A stretch of DNA of 64,000 nucleotides, taken from positions 1 through 64,000 of the forward strand of contig MCFE01000062.1 in the NCBI GenBank assembly GCA_002104905.1, in the 5' to 3' direction. The stretch comes from Basidiobolus meristosporus CBS 931.73 (Eukaryota; Basidiobolomycota; Basidiobolomycetes; Basidiobolales; Basidiobolaceae). Shown piece after piece: positions 30,580 to 41,845 of this stretch (within the stretch, counting starts at the first letter, position 1; each line of letters starts with the position of its first letter). The position numbers were made by a program, and so were the translations under genes. The notes under the pieces are model-generated. The model made no database searches. It saw only the letters and a list, made by a program, of their open reading frames with translations, and was not told the DNA's origin.

Positions 30580-33500
30580 ATGGGAAACAACAAGAACTCT
30601 GTCAATAAGCTTTTTGAAGAAAAAAGTAGAATACCCGATCCTTTCCCTCCAGTAAGAAAGTTTGGTGGCATTCAGCGTAGCCAAACCTTACCAGTACCAA
30701 CCAAAAAAGTTGAAGACACAAGCATCGGCTTTTCCAACGATTTCTTTGCCCTTGCATTATCCTCGCTGCCCAGTCTGCAGCAACCCAAATGGCAAAAAAC
30801 GATCGAAGATAGGATAAAATCCGTGGTCTCCATCAAATTTAGTCTAGTCGAATTCTTTGATACTGAAGGTTCCAACATTTCTTTCACTTTTCGGGCGCTT
30901 ATGACCAAAGCTAATATGATCTTCAGAACCTCTAAATTCCGAGGCGACTGGATTTGTAGTTGATTCTAAACGCGGTCTGATATTGACCAACAGGTACTTG
31001 CTTCCATCTAAGGCGATCTACTTCGCCAACTAATCAGCCAGTCAGACATGTAGTGTCCCCAGGCCCGTTTGTTGGTGAGGCTATTTTCCACGATCTTGAG
31101 GAGGTCGGAGTGTTTCCGGTCTATCGGTATGACCTAAAGTTTCTCATTCTTAAGCGTTTTTTGACCTTTCAATCTACTTAGTGATCCAGTTCATGATTTC
31201 GGGTATGTGTTGAAGGTATCTGGGGTGTTGATTTACACTTTACAAACACTGTCTTTTCGTAGATTTCTCCGGTTTGATCCAGCCAAGATTAAGTACATGC
31301 CTGTGAAAGAAATCCCATTGGAGCCTTCCGCGGCGAAGGTTGGTTTGGAGATTCGGGTTATTGGCAACGATAACGGTGATCAGCTATCGATTCTCGCTGG
31401 ATGCATATCTCAATTACACAGAAATGCCAGTGACTACGGCCCAGGAAATTACAGCGATTTCAAGTATGACGATGCACACTCATATTCCATTCTAGGTGCG
31501 CATCGTTGACTCCTTCAATTTTAGTACCTTTTATTACCAGGCCGCCTCTAGTGCAAGCGGTGGTAGTTCCGGGAGCCCTGTCATTGACGTTGAGGGGAGA
31601 GCAGTTGCGCTTCAGTCAGGTTGGTTTATTTGGTTATCTGGAGCATAGCTCAGAGCGCTTGATTAACCCATTGGCGACAATGCAGCTGGAAGTGACGAGG
31701 CTGCCAGTAATTACTATCTTCCTCTAGATCGCGTAATTCGCGCTTTGAAATGTATTCAAAACAACGAACCAATCACACGAGGAACCATTCAAGCCAAATT
31801 TATGTAGTGCCTAGTCATGAGCATTGTTTCCGAAGGTCCCACTAATTCCTAACGTTATGGTCGCTAGGTATGAGCCCTTTAACGAAACGAGAAGGTTGGG
31901 ATTGCTCCCTGATACCGAGGAAGATGTCCGAAACACGTTCCCCGATGGTAGGGGAATGCTTGTAGTCGCCTCGGTTGTCCCTAATGGGCCAGCGTATGGA
32001 ATGTTGGAGGAAGGAGATATCCTTGTGATGGTTAATGGGAATCACACCATTGAATTTTCTCACCTGGAGGAAGTTATCGATACTTCAGTAGGGAGTAGTG
32101 TCAGGTTCACGGTTGAGCGTGGTGGCGAGGTTCTAAACTTTGACATTGTTGTTCAAGATTTGCATGCAATGTAAGATACACGAAACAATCGTTTATTTGC
32201 CGAGAATTTCTGTTAACATTTTGCAACGCAGTACTCCAGATCGATATGTCACCATCGGTGGAGGGATTTTCAATGAGCTCTCTTATCAAATTGCCATGAG
32301 TTACAAAATTCCTGTCGGTGGTGTTTACGTATCAGGAGGCTATGGGATGTGGTTTGGGAGTGGGATGGTAATCGATTCTGCTCATAATAAGCCTACTCCT
32401 GATCTCAGTACATTCATTGAAGTGATGAAAGGGATCCCAGATGGAGAGCATTTCCCTGTCAAGTATCATTATGCCTCAAATCAGAGAGACATGAGATTGA
32501 AGATTGTCAGGATGGAGCGCCACTGGTCCCCATTCAAAGTCGCCATAAAAGATGGTTAGTTCGGTATCTAAATCTAGCTTCATTCAAACCTTAACACAGC
32601 GACCATTCTAGACACTTCGGGATACTGGAACTTTACCGATTTAGGGCAACCCCCAGTCCCTGAGCTTCGTCGTCGAATAACAGCCGATATGCTACCGAGT
32701 GATAATCTTAGCTCTGAAACGAACTTGATACGATCGTTTGTCAAGATCAAGTACTATATGCCTTTAACACTGGACGGGTTTCGGCTCGTAAACGTAAGTA
32801 CACTTCGTTTACTCATTGCTCAGGCAACGAATAGTCGTTAATCCTATTCCAGACTGAGGGCTATGGTGTTATTGTGGATGCTGCCAGAGGCATAATTGTT
32901 GTTAGCCGGTCTCTAGTCCCAGTATCAATGGGCGACCTAACTATTATTATTGCTGATTCCGTCAAGATACCTGGTCACATCGTTTTCTTCCATCCTGGGC
33001 ATAATTTCGTCTTCATATCCTACGATACAAACCTGGTGGATGATGGGATTGTCAGAAATATCAACATCAGTGACGCTCCTCTAGAAGATGGTATACCCTC
33101 GTTCGAATGGAGATACATCCTGGTTTTAAAGCGTGCCATGCTTACATTTTCCTTAATAGGACAAGAGGCGTACTTCTTCGGATTTAACAATTCCGATTTT
33201 CCCGTGCTCACAAAGACAACCGTATCATACGTGAAAAACTACAGCTTCGCCGAAAACAATCCACCCCGGTTCAAGTAAGGCCAAGAAGTGCAAACGTAAC
33301 ATAAGTAAGGACTAATCACGTGTACGCTTACAGGAGTGTGAATTTTGACGCCATTACGCTTGGGTCTACTGTCCCATATACCTGTGATAACGGTATCATT
33401 GTCGACGGCCAAGGGTGCGTTCAGGCATTCTTTTTCAACTATCTGGAGTCATCCGATGAACATGGAAACGAGAAGGAGATTCAGCTTGGATTGCCAATTG

Positions 33501-34476
33501 ATGTGATACTCCCAGCTTTATATGACATTCGAGAGGGAAAATACCCTACAGTAAGAATGCTCACCATCGAGTTAACCTCACTCTCGTTCGATGAAGCCAA
33601 AGATATTGGCCTGTCTTTCTTCTGGATAAAGCTATTCAAGGAAACGAACCCAACCTGCTTGGATGTCTACCAGATTTATAGGGTCGAGGCAGGTAGCCCT
33701 TGCCAAGGGGTTCTAAAAGAACTGGACATTATTTTGGCCGTGGATGGGCAACCCTGTACCCAGTTGGCTGACATGGACATTCAGTATTACCAACCTGAAG
33801 TTGAGATGGTAAACACCTTTTTGTCAATCAGTTGCACATCACACTAACACTACTTTGTTTCATCTAGACCATCTTAAGAGACTCCGAAGAGCTGGTTATC
33901 ACAGTGCCAACCACTCCTTGCTCTGGAGAAGGCACCACCAGAGTAGTTAGATGGTGTGGAGCTGTACTTCAAGGTAGTGCTTGAGCTTTTCATATGATCA
34001 AGATCTGCCGTGTTAACATCCATATGACATTAGAGCCGTATAAAGCAGTTCTGCAGCAAGTAGAGAGGATACCTTCGCAAGTCTATGTATCTTCATGCAA
34101 CTTTGGCTCGCCCGCCAATAATTACGGACTGGTGAGAAGACAAGATACGATGAAACTTGAAATCAAGCTAATACCCACTTCATAAGGCTCCTACCAAATT
34201 CATTACACATGTAAATGGCTTTGAGACTCCTGATTTAGATGCTCTGCTGAGGGTGCTTGGCGATTCACCGGACAACACTTACGTACGGATAAGACTGGTT
34301 AGTCTAGAGGGGCATCCAGAAATACTAACGTTAAAGACCAATTACCATTACTGGTACGAAGCGATCTTCATTGTTGTGCGTTGCGAAAGTCTTTCTCACC
34401 CAATCTCTCCTGCAGGCCTACCACAGAGCTGGTAAAAGACCGGGACTCAGTTGCGTGGTCTAGAAAAGAACACTAA
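30580..34476 (+). CDS. NMA111: Nuclear HtrA-family serine protease with PDZ domains (Nma111/Ynm3 type)
   Basis: A 979-residue protease; yeast Nma111 has 997. Seventeen exons: 30580-30868, 30927-30993, 31046-31126, 31182-31202, 31263-31463, 31525-31619, 31686-31803, 31868-32170, 32232-32554, 32612-32793, 32853-33090, 33160-33274, 33334-33808, 33868-33973, 34034-34131, 34187-34353 and 34416-34476. They total 2940 bases, all GT-AG. The catalytic triad is intact: His120 (TNRHVV), Asp151 (VHDFGF) and Ser235 (GGSSGSP). PDZ-like domains follow (for example [14 protein letters not shown]), then the second, degenerate protease-PDZ half typical of this family. The yeast protein is nuclear and pro-apoptotic. 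The ATG at 30580 is used; earlier in-frame codons are not ATG. Exon 4 is only 21 bases. Confidence 0.92.
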
Positions 34477-34966
34477 TGGTCACTGAACACTGCCTATACA
34501 ACCCATCAATTTTATCGTACATTCCCTAATGAATAGAAAGTGTTCATGATGTTGACCATTTTCTTCCATAATAGAATAGATTAAAACTTTTTATACTCCT
34601 AGAATGCACATATTTGTATGACACAGTCCCCACACCATTTTTCAGGTTGTTATTCAACTTGCGGGCTGCAATATTACTTGGTAGATGATCGATGGGTGGG
34701 TCCGCACTTTACTGAGCCATCCACACCAGTTTATTATACTTCTATATCACTCGTTCTTCTGAAATGAATAGGTGTGACAGGTATGGATATGATTGCATAC
34801 TATATACATTAAATGAATATGTCGCATAATCTCACTTGGTTCCAAGAAGCTGTCGTGAGTGGAGGTTTAGTGATTTATCTAGTGGTCCATGTGAAATGAT
34901 ATAAGTTGTGGATGGGGGCGTAAGAGGTGTAGTGTGAATGTGTTATATTTGCTAAAATAAAATAAT
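34477..34966. other. Convergent intergenic region
   Basis: About 490 bases between the converging Nma111-type and Tvp38-type genes, presumably 3' untranslated DNA. Nothing else seen. Confidence 0.5.
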
Positions 34967-35999
34967 TTACAGCTCTTCGTTTGATCGGTCGTCAAGGGCC
35001 CACAGAGTTTCGCTCTCTCGGTTGTGTCGAACCAATCCGTTGTGCTCCTCTTCGTCATGTACAACCTGGTTTATCATTTTTTTTGACAGCCAATACAGAT
35101 ATACTAGTATACCTATCCCCAAAGAGGCAGCGAGCAGAAGCCCAAACAGCTTCACTGGCGAAGGATGTTGAGTCAGGGAGTCCGTGAAGTTGATCAACTG
35201 AGAACCAATGTAGATTTGTGGTAGCAGCTTGATTAGCGACATGCCAGTTACAACCAGGAATTGGGTAGTTGGTATGGTGGTGCCAGCTAGGGTGACATTT
35301 AGGACATTGTATGGGTAAGGCGCGAACCGAATCAGCAGAAACAGCTTTGTTGGAGGAACGAGCGTTAGAGACTTTTATCGCGCAACGAACCGTCTATTTA
35401 CAAGTTCTCTTACTTTAAATCCCTTCTTTTCAATGGCACGGGTTATATTGGCCATGATGTGATGCGAAGTGAGTATTTTGCGCACATATCCATGTCCATA
35501 CCTGCGGCTGAGTATGAAGCAGCACGTCCCACCAACGTAGGCACCAACGTATGCGGGAACGAACCCAAGCGGAAATCCGTACACAAAGCCGGAGAATGTA
35601 GTCAAGCTACTTAACCCCAAAACTGGCGGAAAGCCAGTACAAGCAATCAATAGAGTTAATACGAGACCTCCCCTATAGTCGGGTATGAGTATGTTAGTCG
35701 CAAGTCTCAGGAATATCCAACCAGAAGAAACCTTACAAAAAACCACGTTCCCTGGTCCATTGACTCAGTTGCTCCAATTTTGGTACTAGAGTATCTTTAT
35801 GCCGTGAGAGCAGAGTGAGAGCTGTTAGCATCATAGAGAGAACCAATAAAGCGGATAAAAGTATCCTCCAACGTTTGAGAAACCTTCCAAGAAGGCTTCT
35901 CTTGGGTTTCCCTTCGTATCTGTCATGGTAGCCTAGTTCTATTGGTATCTCTTCAAACAACCCAAAGCTCCCTCTGGTTTTAACTCTGCTAGAGACCAT
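34967..35999 (-). CDS. Tvp38/TMEM64-family (DedA/VTT domain) membrane protein
   Basis: A 299-residue multi-pass protein. Exons on the minus strand: 35737-35999, 35414-35672 and 34967-35344 (900 bases, GT-AG). Residues about 1-45 are a cytosolic, basic N-terminus. A first helix follows (ILLSALLVLSMMLTALTLL), then the VTT core with the family's hallmark re-entrant stretch: FPPVLGLSSLTTFSGFVYG, then GFVPAYVGAYVGGTCCF and a conserved RFAPYPYNVLN segment after the second intron. A last helix and a charged cytosolic tail end the protein. VTT/DedA proteins sit in the Golgi or ER; several are lipid scramblases, and yeast Tvp38 is a Golgi protein. The conserved arginine of RFAPYP is present. The start ATG at 35999 gives a compact protein of normal length. 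Confidence 0.85.
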
Positions 36000-36717
36000 T
36001 CTTCTTGAGTGAGGTTGAGTGGAGAACTTTCGAATGTTAAAGCAAACAGGTCAGCTAGGACAACCAATATACAGCCAAAAATTGCGACGCAAAGGGGCTA
36101 GGAGGCTGCTAATGTTGGGTAGATTAATATAGGCAAGTCATGGCGATATTTGAAAATGTTGTTTCTCAACTGCGGAGAGGGGGGCCAGCAATGCATATTC
36201 ATTGATAAGCCATCAGGAAGCTTGGCATTTATTTTTCAGGAATTAGTTACACAATCAAAACATCTATGCCTAACTCCAAAGTTGATCCCTAACATGAATG
36301 CTAGGCGAGGGTAGCCATCATAATTGTATTCGAAGCACTCTTATAAGGAGCCGTAAAAAACAATGTATTACATGCGTTGCTATGCTGGCCCCTGTTGGAG
36401 GTAATCGAATTTGTTTGATCATACCAAACATCCTCCTCAGTAGCAGTAAGCTGAGCATCACTCTGCCAACTGAAGGTCACGAAAATCCGTGAGGCCTGAA
36501 TTTACCTATTCCTGGAAAGTCTACCAACAGAATGTTCTCAATGCTGGATAGCAAAGGAGAGCTTTGCATGATTGATAGCATACTAAGTCGATTGACCGTA
36601 TATAAAGCCCCAAACATCCAGCCGTAAACCATGAGAATGAGTAAAGGTCCTTGCTTTATTTGACATCTATTCTAAGACATCTCTAAGAGCTCCATTCAGC
36701 CTGATCTAGATCTTCCA
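36000..36717. other. Divergent intergenic region
   Basis: Carries the promoters of the Tvp38-type gene (leftward) and of the small secreted protein (rightward). No gene seen. Confidence 0.5.
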
Positions 36718-37308
36718 ATGGTGAATTATCAGAATGCCATATTGTGGCTGATTGTTGGCCTGAGTCTTTGTTCAGCCCTACCTGTCCCACCAAAACCACA
36801 CACCGCCCAGTATTCGCACTCAGGTAGTTGATTACATTAGCCTATCAAGTAACCTCGTGTGGTTGGTAATTGTTGTTCAGTTCACCTAGAGAAACGACTT
36901 GGGATAGGGATCCGCCTGAAAGCCAGTCACCGAGGGCAATCCAGGAAGACCGGGAAAGATGTAGGCTTCCAAGTTGGAATTGGTTTGGATATAGGGACTG
37001 AAATAGGTGCAAAGGACCATGGAAAAGGCGTAAAGTTAGCCGGACATGCTGGATTGTCTGCAGTCGGCCGAGTTTTTACCGATAAAGGTAGTGTAGAAGG
37101 TGAGGTCCATGTGAAGGGCGAAGCCAAAGTGGAATTGGGGACTGACTCCACCGGGAAGAAGATGGAGCTAAACACTGGTGTCGGCGTGAATGCCAGTGTA
37201 GGAGGTGCGGTGGATCCTGAACCCAAATCCATGCCATGGGATATATCAATGCATGATATAGATCCAGAAGAATTCAAGCGCTTGATGAAGACTAACCAAA
37301 TCAAATAG
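36718..37308 (+). CDS. Small secreted protein with a glycine/beta-alternating domain, unknown function
   Basis: A 177-residue protein not recognised as a named family. Exons 36718-36823 and 36881-37308 (534 bases, GT-AG intron of 57). The ATG at 36718 gives a clear signal peptide (hydrophobic core ILWLIVGLSLCSALP) followed by a Pro-rich linker. The mature domain from about residue 38 is built of short strands in which Gly alternates with hydrophobic and charged residues (GIGLDIGTEIGAK, VEGEVHVKGEAKVELG, NTGVGVNASVGGA). This pattern suggests a beta-sheet or beta-solenoid surface. It ends in a polar MHDIDPEEFKRLMKTNQIK tail. There are no cysteines after the signal peptide. An AATAAA lies near 37433. 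It could be a wall or matrix protein, or an effector-like secreted protein; neither can be shown from sequence. Confidence 0.7.
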
Positions 37309-38026
37309 CTTTGACAATAATTCAGAATTGGAAACTCGCTGAGGAGACATGGTTCTGCATGTACCAACAATTTCTGTCTATCTATCTATCTATCTTGCAT
37401 TACATGAGGCTCTATAGAATAGCAGCCTGAATAAACAGAGCTCGGACCGTAACCGCGTGTGTTATTAGTTAAGCAGCGTAGAGAGAAATTATTTCCCTTC
37501 TTCAACCATCGTTGATAAGTAATATAGTATTTGCACAACCATGAATCCACTTTTGAAACAGGTATGAGTTTTCCTGTGCCACAAACCTTTGTTGGTGAGC
37601 TAATCTTGTAGGGCTAGGTCAAGCTCTTGCCTCCATTTGCCTATTTCGTACTTTACTCAAGTTCTTTTCCTAGGGTGGTTGAAGTGCTTTGGGGAAGTGG
37701 AAACAACATATTAATATTATTGAAAGTCTTCTTCTCGTCAACATGGTATTCGTACTCGACGAGGCTCAACACGTAGCAGTTCAGAAGAGAGAACCAGAGC
37801 ATCAGGGAGTCAAAATACCATCTACACCTAAATAGGATGTAAGATCCTCCTATACCAATAGATTTTCTAGAATTAATATCATTGTATGTGATTCGAAGTA
37901 TATGATGCTTAATAGCATGTTTGACAAGTCTATCAAATTTAAATCACTCCGTTTCCAGCTTCTATTCTTACCTTCATTTATACTCCAACCATACGATACT
38001 CTCAATTCTAGCAATCAACTCATAAG
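37309..38026. other. Region with microsatellite and possible unresolved 5' exons
   Basis: A short start (MNPLLKQ) at 37541 is followed by a canonical donor at 37562. Several alternative downstream segments are open, but no single splice path is convincing. They may belong to the partial gene at 38027-38550. Confidence 0.3.
37377..37395. repeat. (TCTA)n tetranucleotide microsatellite
   Basis: Almost five perfect TCTA units in the 3' flank of the small secreted protein gene. Confidence 0.85.
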
Positions 38027-38550
38027 AACTAAAGACCCCCCTAGCCGAAATTCGTACGAAGATGGAATATCTTACCAAGCTTCCTTCTCAAGACTCCAGG
38101 AATTTCTCCTCTATGTCAGGAGACCAAAAACTTCAAACTCGCTTTTCCGTTCTTATTCCAACTGAAGATACTGCGCCAGCTAGTCACCAAGGTTGATGTT
38201 AACGCAGTTTTAGCTTTTCCCATGTTAGACCTTAGGAGTAATGGAAATCGCTTCGTCTAGTTAGAATCATATTTCACAAAGTTGAAATTCTTCGTATTCA
38301 CGCTTTCTCATCAATTTAGTGATCGCGACCTCTAGTGGGAATGTTTTGCTTCGCTTTTTGTACAAGAAATTCACCGAACTGGTATGCTTCCCTCAACATT
38401 CCTAGCGGAGTAACCCTAACCCCTCTCCCCCTCCATTCAACTTAGAGCGAAAAAAAGAAAAACGAACAAGCAGAAGAATCACTAAAACGTAACAGTGAGC
38501 ATCTTGATATAGAGGCTGATGAGCAGCGTAAAGTGACCAAAACTGAGTGA
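38027..38550 (+). CDS. 3' part of an unrecognised multi-exon gene (5' end unresolved)
   Basis: Three segments join in one frame with GT-AG junctions: 38027-38191, 38320-38381 and 38446-38550. The phases agree at both introns and the last exon ends in TGA. The translation contains ELKTPLAEIRTKMEYL, then RFSVLIPTEDTAPASH, then NVLLRFLYKKFTEL, and ends in a Lys/Glu-rich tail (EKKKKNEQAEESLKRN). The tail looks like a charged helix or nuclear-localisation-like segment. I do not recognise the family. The acceptor at 38026 needs an upstream exon that ends in phase 1, which I could not place. It may be a real small nuclear protein or partly chance. Confidence 0.35.
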
Positions 38551-39601
38551 AGAATCCTGGTTACTTGTACAAAGAGAGTGACACGTCAGCTTAACTACCT
38601 CTACATAATTCGTTCCTTAACTTCGGTCAACATATGCGCCGCTTATGTAATCTTTTTTGAACCACTGCTTTATTTTCTATCATCGAGGAAGTATTTCAAA
38701 AGTGCCACAAGCCCTTAGCTTAAACACACAAATAAGATCAGCCAAAGTGTTGAGCATAGGAGTTGATATTTAATGGCTGTTTTTTGTTTAGTTGGCTTCT
38801 TGATTATTGAAAATATACATTCCAGCGATTATAACCTTTCTACAAAACATGGCTTCTTTTATTGTCCCCTGAATGTTCGCAAGCTTAGGAAATCTACTTT
38901 TCTATGATGGAGCACCTGGATTCGGTTGAAGTACCATCTCTTGGTTCAACACAGTCTCTAAAACACTTGTCGTTTGTGATTATCTTCGACCTTCTAATCT
39001 ACTTCCAATGATTCACGCTACAGTGCTGCGGTAATACAACAGAATAGATATCATTGATGTATAGAATCCACGTCGAGTTCGGAGCGACTAATCGCATCTA
39101 TATTCTATACACTTCACCCATTACGGATTGAACATCCTCACACACACGCATTTATTGTACAAGCGGAGTTGGATAATCAACGCGCCTCGGTAAAGCAAAA
39201 TCCATTATGTGATTACGGAATACTAATCATTTGAATCTACACTATCAAGATATGACTGCCTACATAGAGCATAGATTGAGATCAAGTATCTTGCCTTCTG
39301 CGTGTTCACCCGCCGTACAAAATCCTTGAGGCCTTCATTGTCGTATCTTATTGTCAGCAGCTGCTTCTGTACATCCTGATTTTTCCGAGTTCCTATGATC
39401 ATTTCCTGGTCATGGCCTACCTGCAATTCCTTGATGACACAATGTGAACTAACAGTCGAAGTCATCATGCCGCAACGGACAAATCAGTTGGTCAATAGGA
39501 GTTACCTCGCATTAATACTAAACATGAACCCCGAATTTAATCATTTCTTCATTCGACCACGAACTGGTAATTTTCAAGAAACCGCCGATACAGGATGACA
39601 G
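38551..39601. other. Intergenic region
   Basis: Mostly AT-rich, without a supported gene. An 81-codon minus-strand frame at 39223-39468 is open but matches nothing I recognise. Confidence 0.4.
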
Positions 39602-39906
39602 GACATCATCGTTCTGGTGAAGGAAGGATATCTATACTGGGAGTACGTTGGTGAACGTGACACTATTTCGTCGGTGTCTTATTCAAGAAAGTCCATTTTG
39701 TCAGTTTAATTGCTGCATAGGATGCGGTCAACGCTTTGCATATTACGAAAATGAGTTTAATGAAACATGACGGCATAAAAGGGAAAAGTATCATTGATGT
39801 ATATTGGCTCAAATCCAAAGCACAAACGCTCAGTGATCTCGTTTTCGGTGATACGCACCAGAAAAGGAAGTTCATGTTAGAGGGAAGTCATCTAATTACA
39901 CAGTAA
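39602..39906 (+). CDS. Possible 3' exons of an unrecognised gene, or a decayed gene
   Basis: Two open segments, 39602-39650 and 39721-39906, join across a 70-base GT-AG intron and end in TAA. They read DIIVLVKEGYLYWEYV followed by a segment with GIKGKSIIDVYWLKSKAQ and LEGSHLITQ. No upstream exon with matching phase could be found, because a stop codon lies before every candidate. This is either a fragment, a gene with an unusual 5' structure, or chance. The end lies only 30 bases from the convergent minus-strand gene at 39937. Confidence 0.22.
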
Positions 39907-39936
39907 ACCGCCAGCTATCTGGCTAGGTTTTAATAT

Positions 39937-40410
39937 TCAATCCAGCATCTGACCATTCAAGATTAGACTTTTCATTGGCGATGGTGGCCGGTCCCTCGAC
40001 TTCATCAAGTTCCTTTGGGTAGCCACCTTCATGGACATGCTTCGTTTGGGATAAGTGGGAGGAGAGAATGGTAGATTTGCCTCATTGTTCATTGTACTTG
40101 TAATCCCGCTATACTCAGCACCTTCTGTCAAAGGTCCAGCATCAGCGAAGGAAAATCTCCGAAACTGAGATGGGATCTGTGGACGAGACTTCGGCGAGCT
40201 TGCAATATTGCTCTGACTCCAGGAGGCGTTTTTGGAAAGCATTCCAGGGCTGGTCAATGGCGATGTCGCAAGTTGAGTTGCCGTTGGGGAGGTAGGCGTG
40301 ACGCCAAATGCACTTGAGTTCCAGCTAAATCCGCTCCCACTTATGGATGGCGTACGTTTACGACTGGGGATAGAGAGTGGTTGTGGGCGGCTGGTGGTTG
40401 GCGAACTCAT
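39937..40410 (-). CDS. Small Ser/Thr/Pro-rich, probably disordered phosphoprotein
   Basis: A 157-residue single-exon ORF of unknown family. It starts at the ATG at 40410. The sequence is rich in Ser, Thr and Pro, with many SP/TP dipeptides and basic-directed sites such as RKRTPSIS, RRFSFA and KRSMSM, which resemble PKA, CDK or 14-3-3-type sites. There is no membrane segment, no signal peptide and no cysteine. These features suggest an intrinsically disordered regulatory protein. The low-complexity composition means the ORF could in principle be spurious, but its length, clean start and non-random residue bias favour a real gene. Confidence 0.5.
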   Translation of the reverse strand: MSSPTTSRPQPLSIPSRKRTPSISGSGFSWNSSAFGVTPTSPTATQLATSPLTSPGMLSKNASWSQSNIASSPKSRPQIPSQFRRFSFADAGPLTEGAEYSGITSTMNNEANLPFSPPTYPKRSMSMKVATQRNLMKSRDRPPSPMKSLILNGQMLD

Positions 40411-40826
40411 CACTTACTTTTCCCAAAAGAACGTTTAGGAGGGGGTGAAGCTAGTATACAAATAAAAAAGAAATATTGGACCAAATAATGTGGAAGACCA
40501 GTGATAGATTGTGTTTGAGTCTAGCAAAGAGTCAGGAGATTACGAAGGTATAAGAGCAAAAAGGATATTTCACATGGGGCTTTCTGCTCACTATTTAAAT
40601 GAAAATTACTGGTAGCAAGTCACTTGACTCATTGGCCAGCTCATACAGCGAATATCAGTTTTCTAGCTTGGGCCAACTTTAAGGGTGACTCTGAAATTTC
40701 CAAGTCACACCTCACCAAATACACCCCTTTATGTGAGACTACCAAAATAACCAGCATCCCTTATTGTGTCTTAGCATTATTTATTTATTTCCAAGCTGCC
40801 AGAGAGAAAGGAAATCTCCAAGTATA
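40411..40826. other. Divergent intergenic region
   Basis: AT-rich with a TATTTAAATG element near 40592, about 180 bases upstream of the minus-strand Ser/Pro-rich gene. Nothing else seen. Confidence 0.4.
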
Positions 40827-41253
40827 ATGGATTACGTCAACAGGCTGATTGCGATCAGCTCTAACGAAATCCAAGGCGCTGTGACCCTTTGTTTGACCCA
40901 ATTAGACTCCAGTGCTCTTAAAGGTAGCAGACTCACAGATCACCATCCAGCTATCCAAAGATTCATTGAATGCTATCTCATGCATATAGATCTAGTGGAT
41001 GGTTGATAATGAATTCCATTGACTAGAGGATCGACTCTCATTGCTTGGATGCGCTATACTTAGTATATGGCGATTCAGCCAAACCAATGCACACTGGGAA
41101 TTTCCGACCCCAACTCTATTGCTTACATATAATGGTGACAGAAATCCATTTACATTATTATGGCCAGAATGGGAATTATGGTTGGGTGTCAATTTGGGCC
41201 AGTTTTTCGTGTTGAGCAAAACAGTGTATTTCCTGACGCTAACCTTTGCTTAA
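40827..41253 (+). CDS. Possible small two-exon gene, unrecognised
   Basis: An ATG frame at 40827-40923 can be joined through a GT-AG intron to 41027-41253, giving 107 residues. The first exon is a plausible amphipathic helix (MDYVNRLIAISSNEIQGAV). The second is hydrophobic and aromatic (ELWLGVNLGQFFVLSKTV). No known motif. The evidence is only frame continuity, and other splice choices exist. Confidence 0.22.
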
Positions 41254-41845
41254 CAAGTCAACCCAACTCAGATTATAGACACGCATAGTGATGGGCTCTG
41301 GACATGATGTTATTTCACTTAGGTAGATCTCAAGCGCAAAGCGAACTCGTGTCATAGCAAACTTATCACCAAACATACAGACCTTGATTGCTTCCCAGGA
41401 GTATATGAATCGCTGACAGGATTTACGCATCAACTGGAGAGATAACGAGCCTTCCTAGACTCTGTAGTATGGTCACTACCCTCTGCTTAAAGATGAGGTG
41501 TGCATTATCAGATGTGCGCGAGTATGTACAATTACTTATCAGATGAGCTGGGTTTAGGTATTGATCAAATAATCAGATTGAAAATCAAATAAAATCGAAT
41601 TATTCATATTCATTTCTGTTTAATTTCGCCACTGATGCTTTTGTAGATTTTTATATGCAGATGAGTTTGTATAGGCATGGAATGATATGTGTAGGGGTAT
41701 TCAATCTGATTGTAACATGAGACAAATATAGAAATAGAGTGGTCTCCACTCAACCAAACGTATCAGATCAAATGAGTACCCCTTAAATTGGGGACCCGAG
41801 CTGAAATCCATCTTGAGGTATTTAACGGAGCAGTGAGAACTTCCG
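41254..41845. other. Intergenic region upstream of the phytochelatin synthase gene
   Basis: AT-rich. A TATTTAA element at about 41818, roughly 30 bases before the start codon, is a weak TATA candidate. I see no metal-responsive element that I would defend. Confidence 0.4.

Noticed and set aside
30580-34476. Nma111-type gene read as a frameshifted pseudogene
   Set aside because: Every apparent break has a GT-AG intron that restores the frame, the exon sum is divisible by three, and the catalytic triad is intact.
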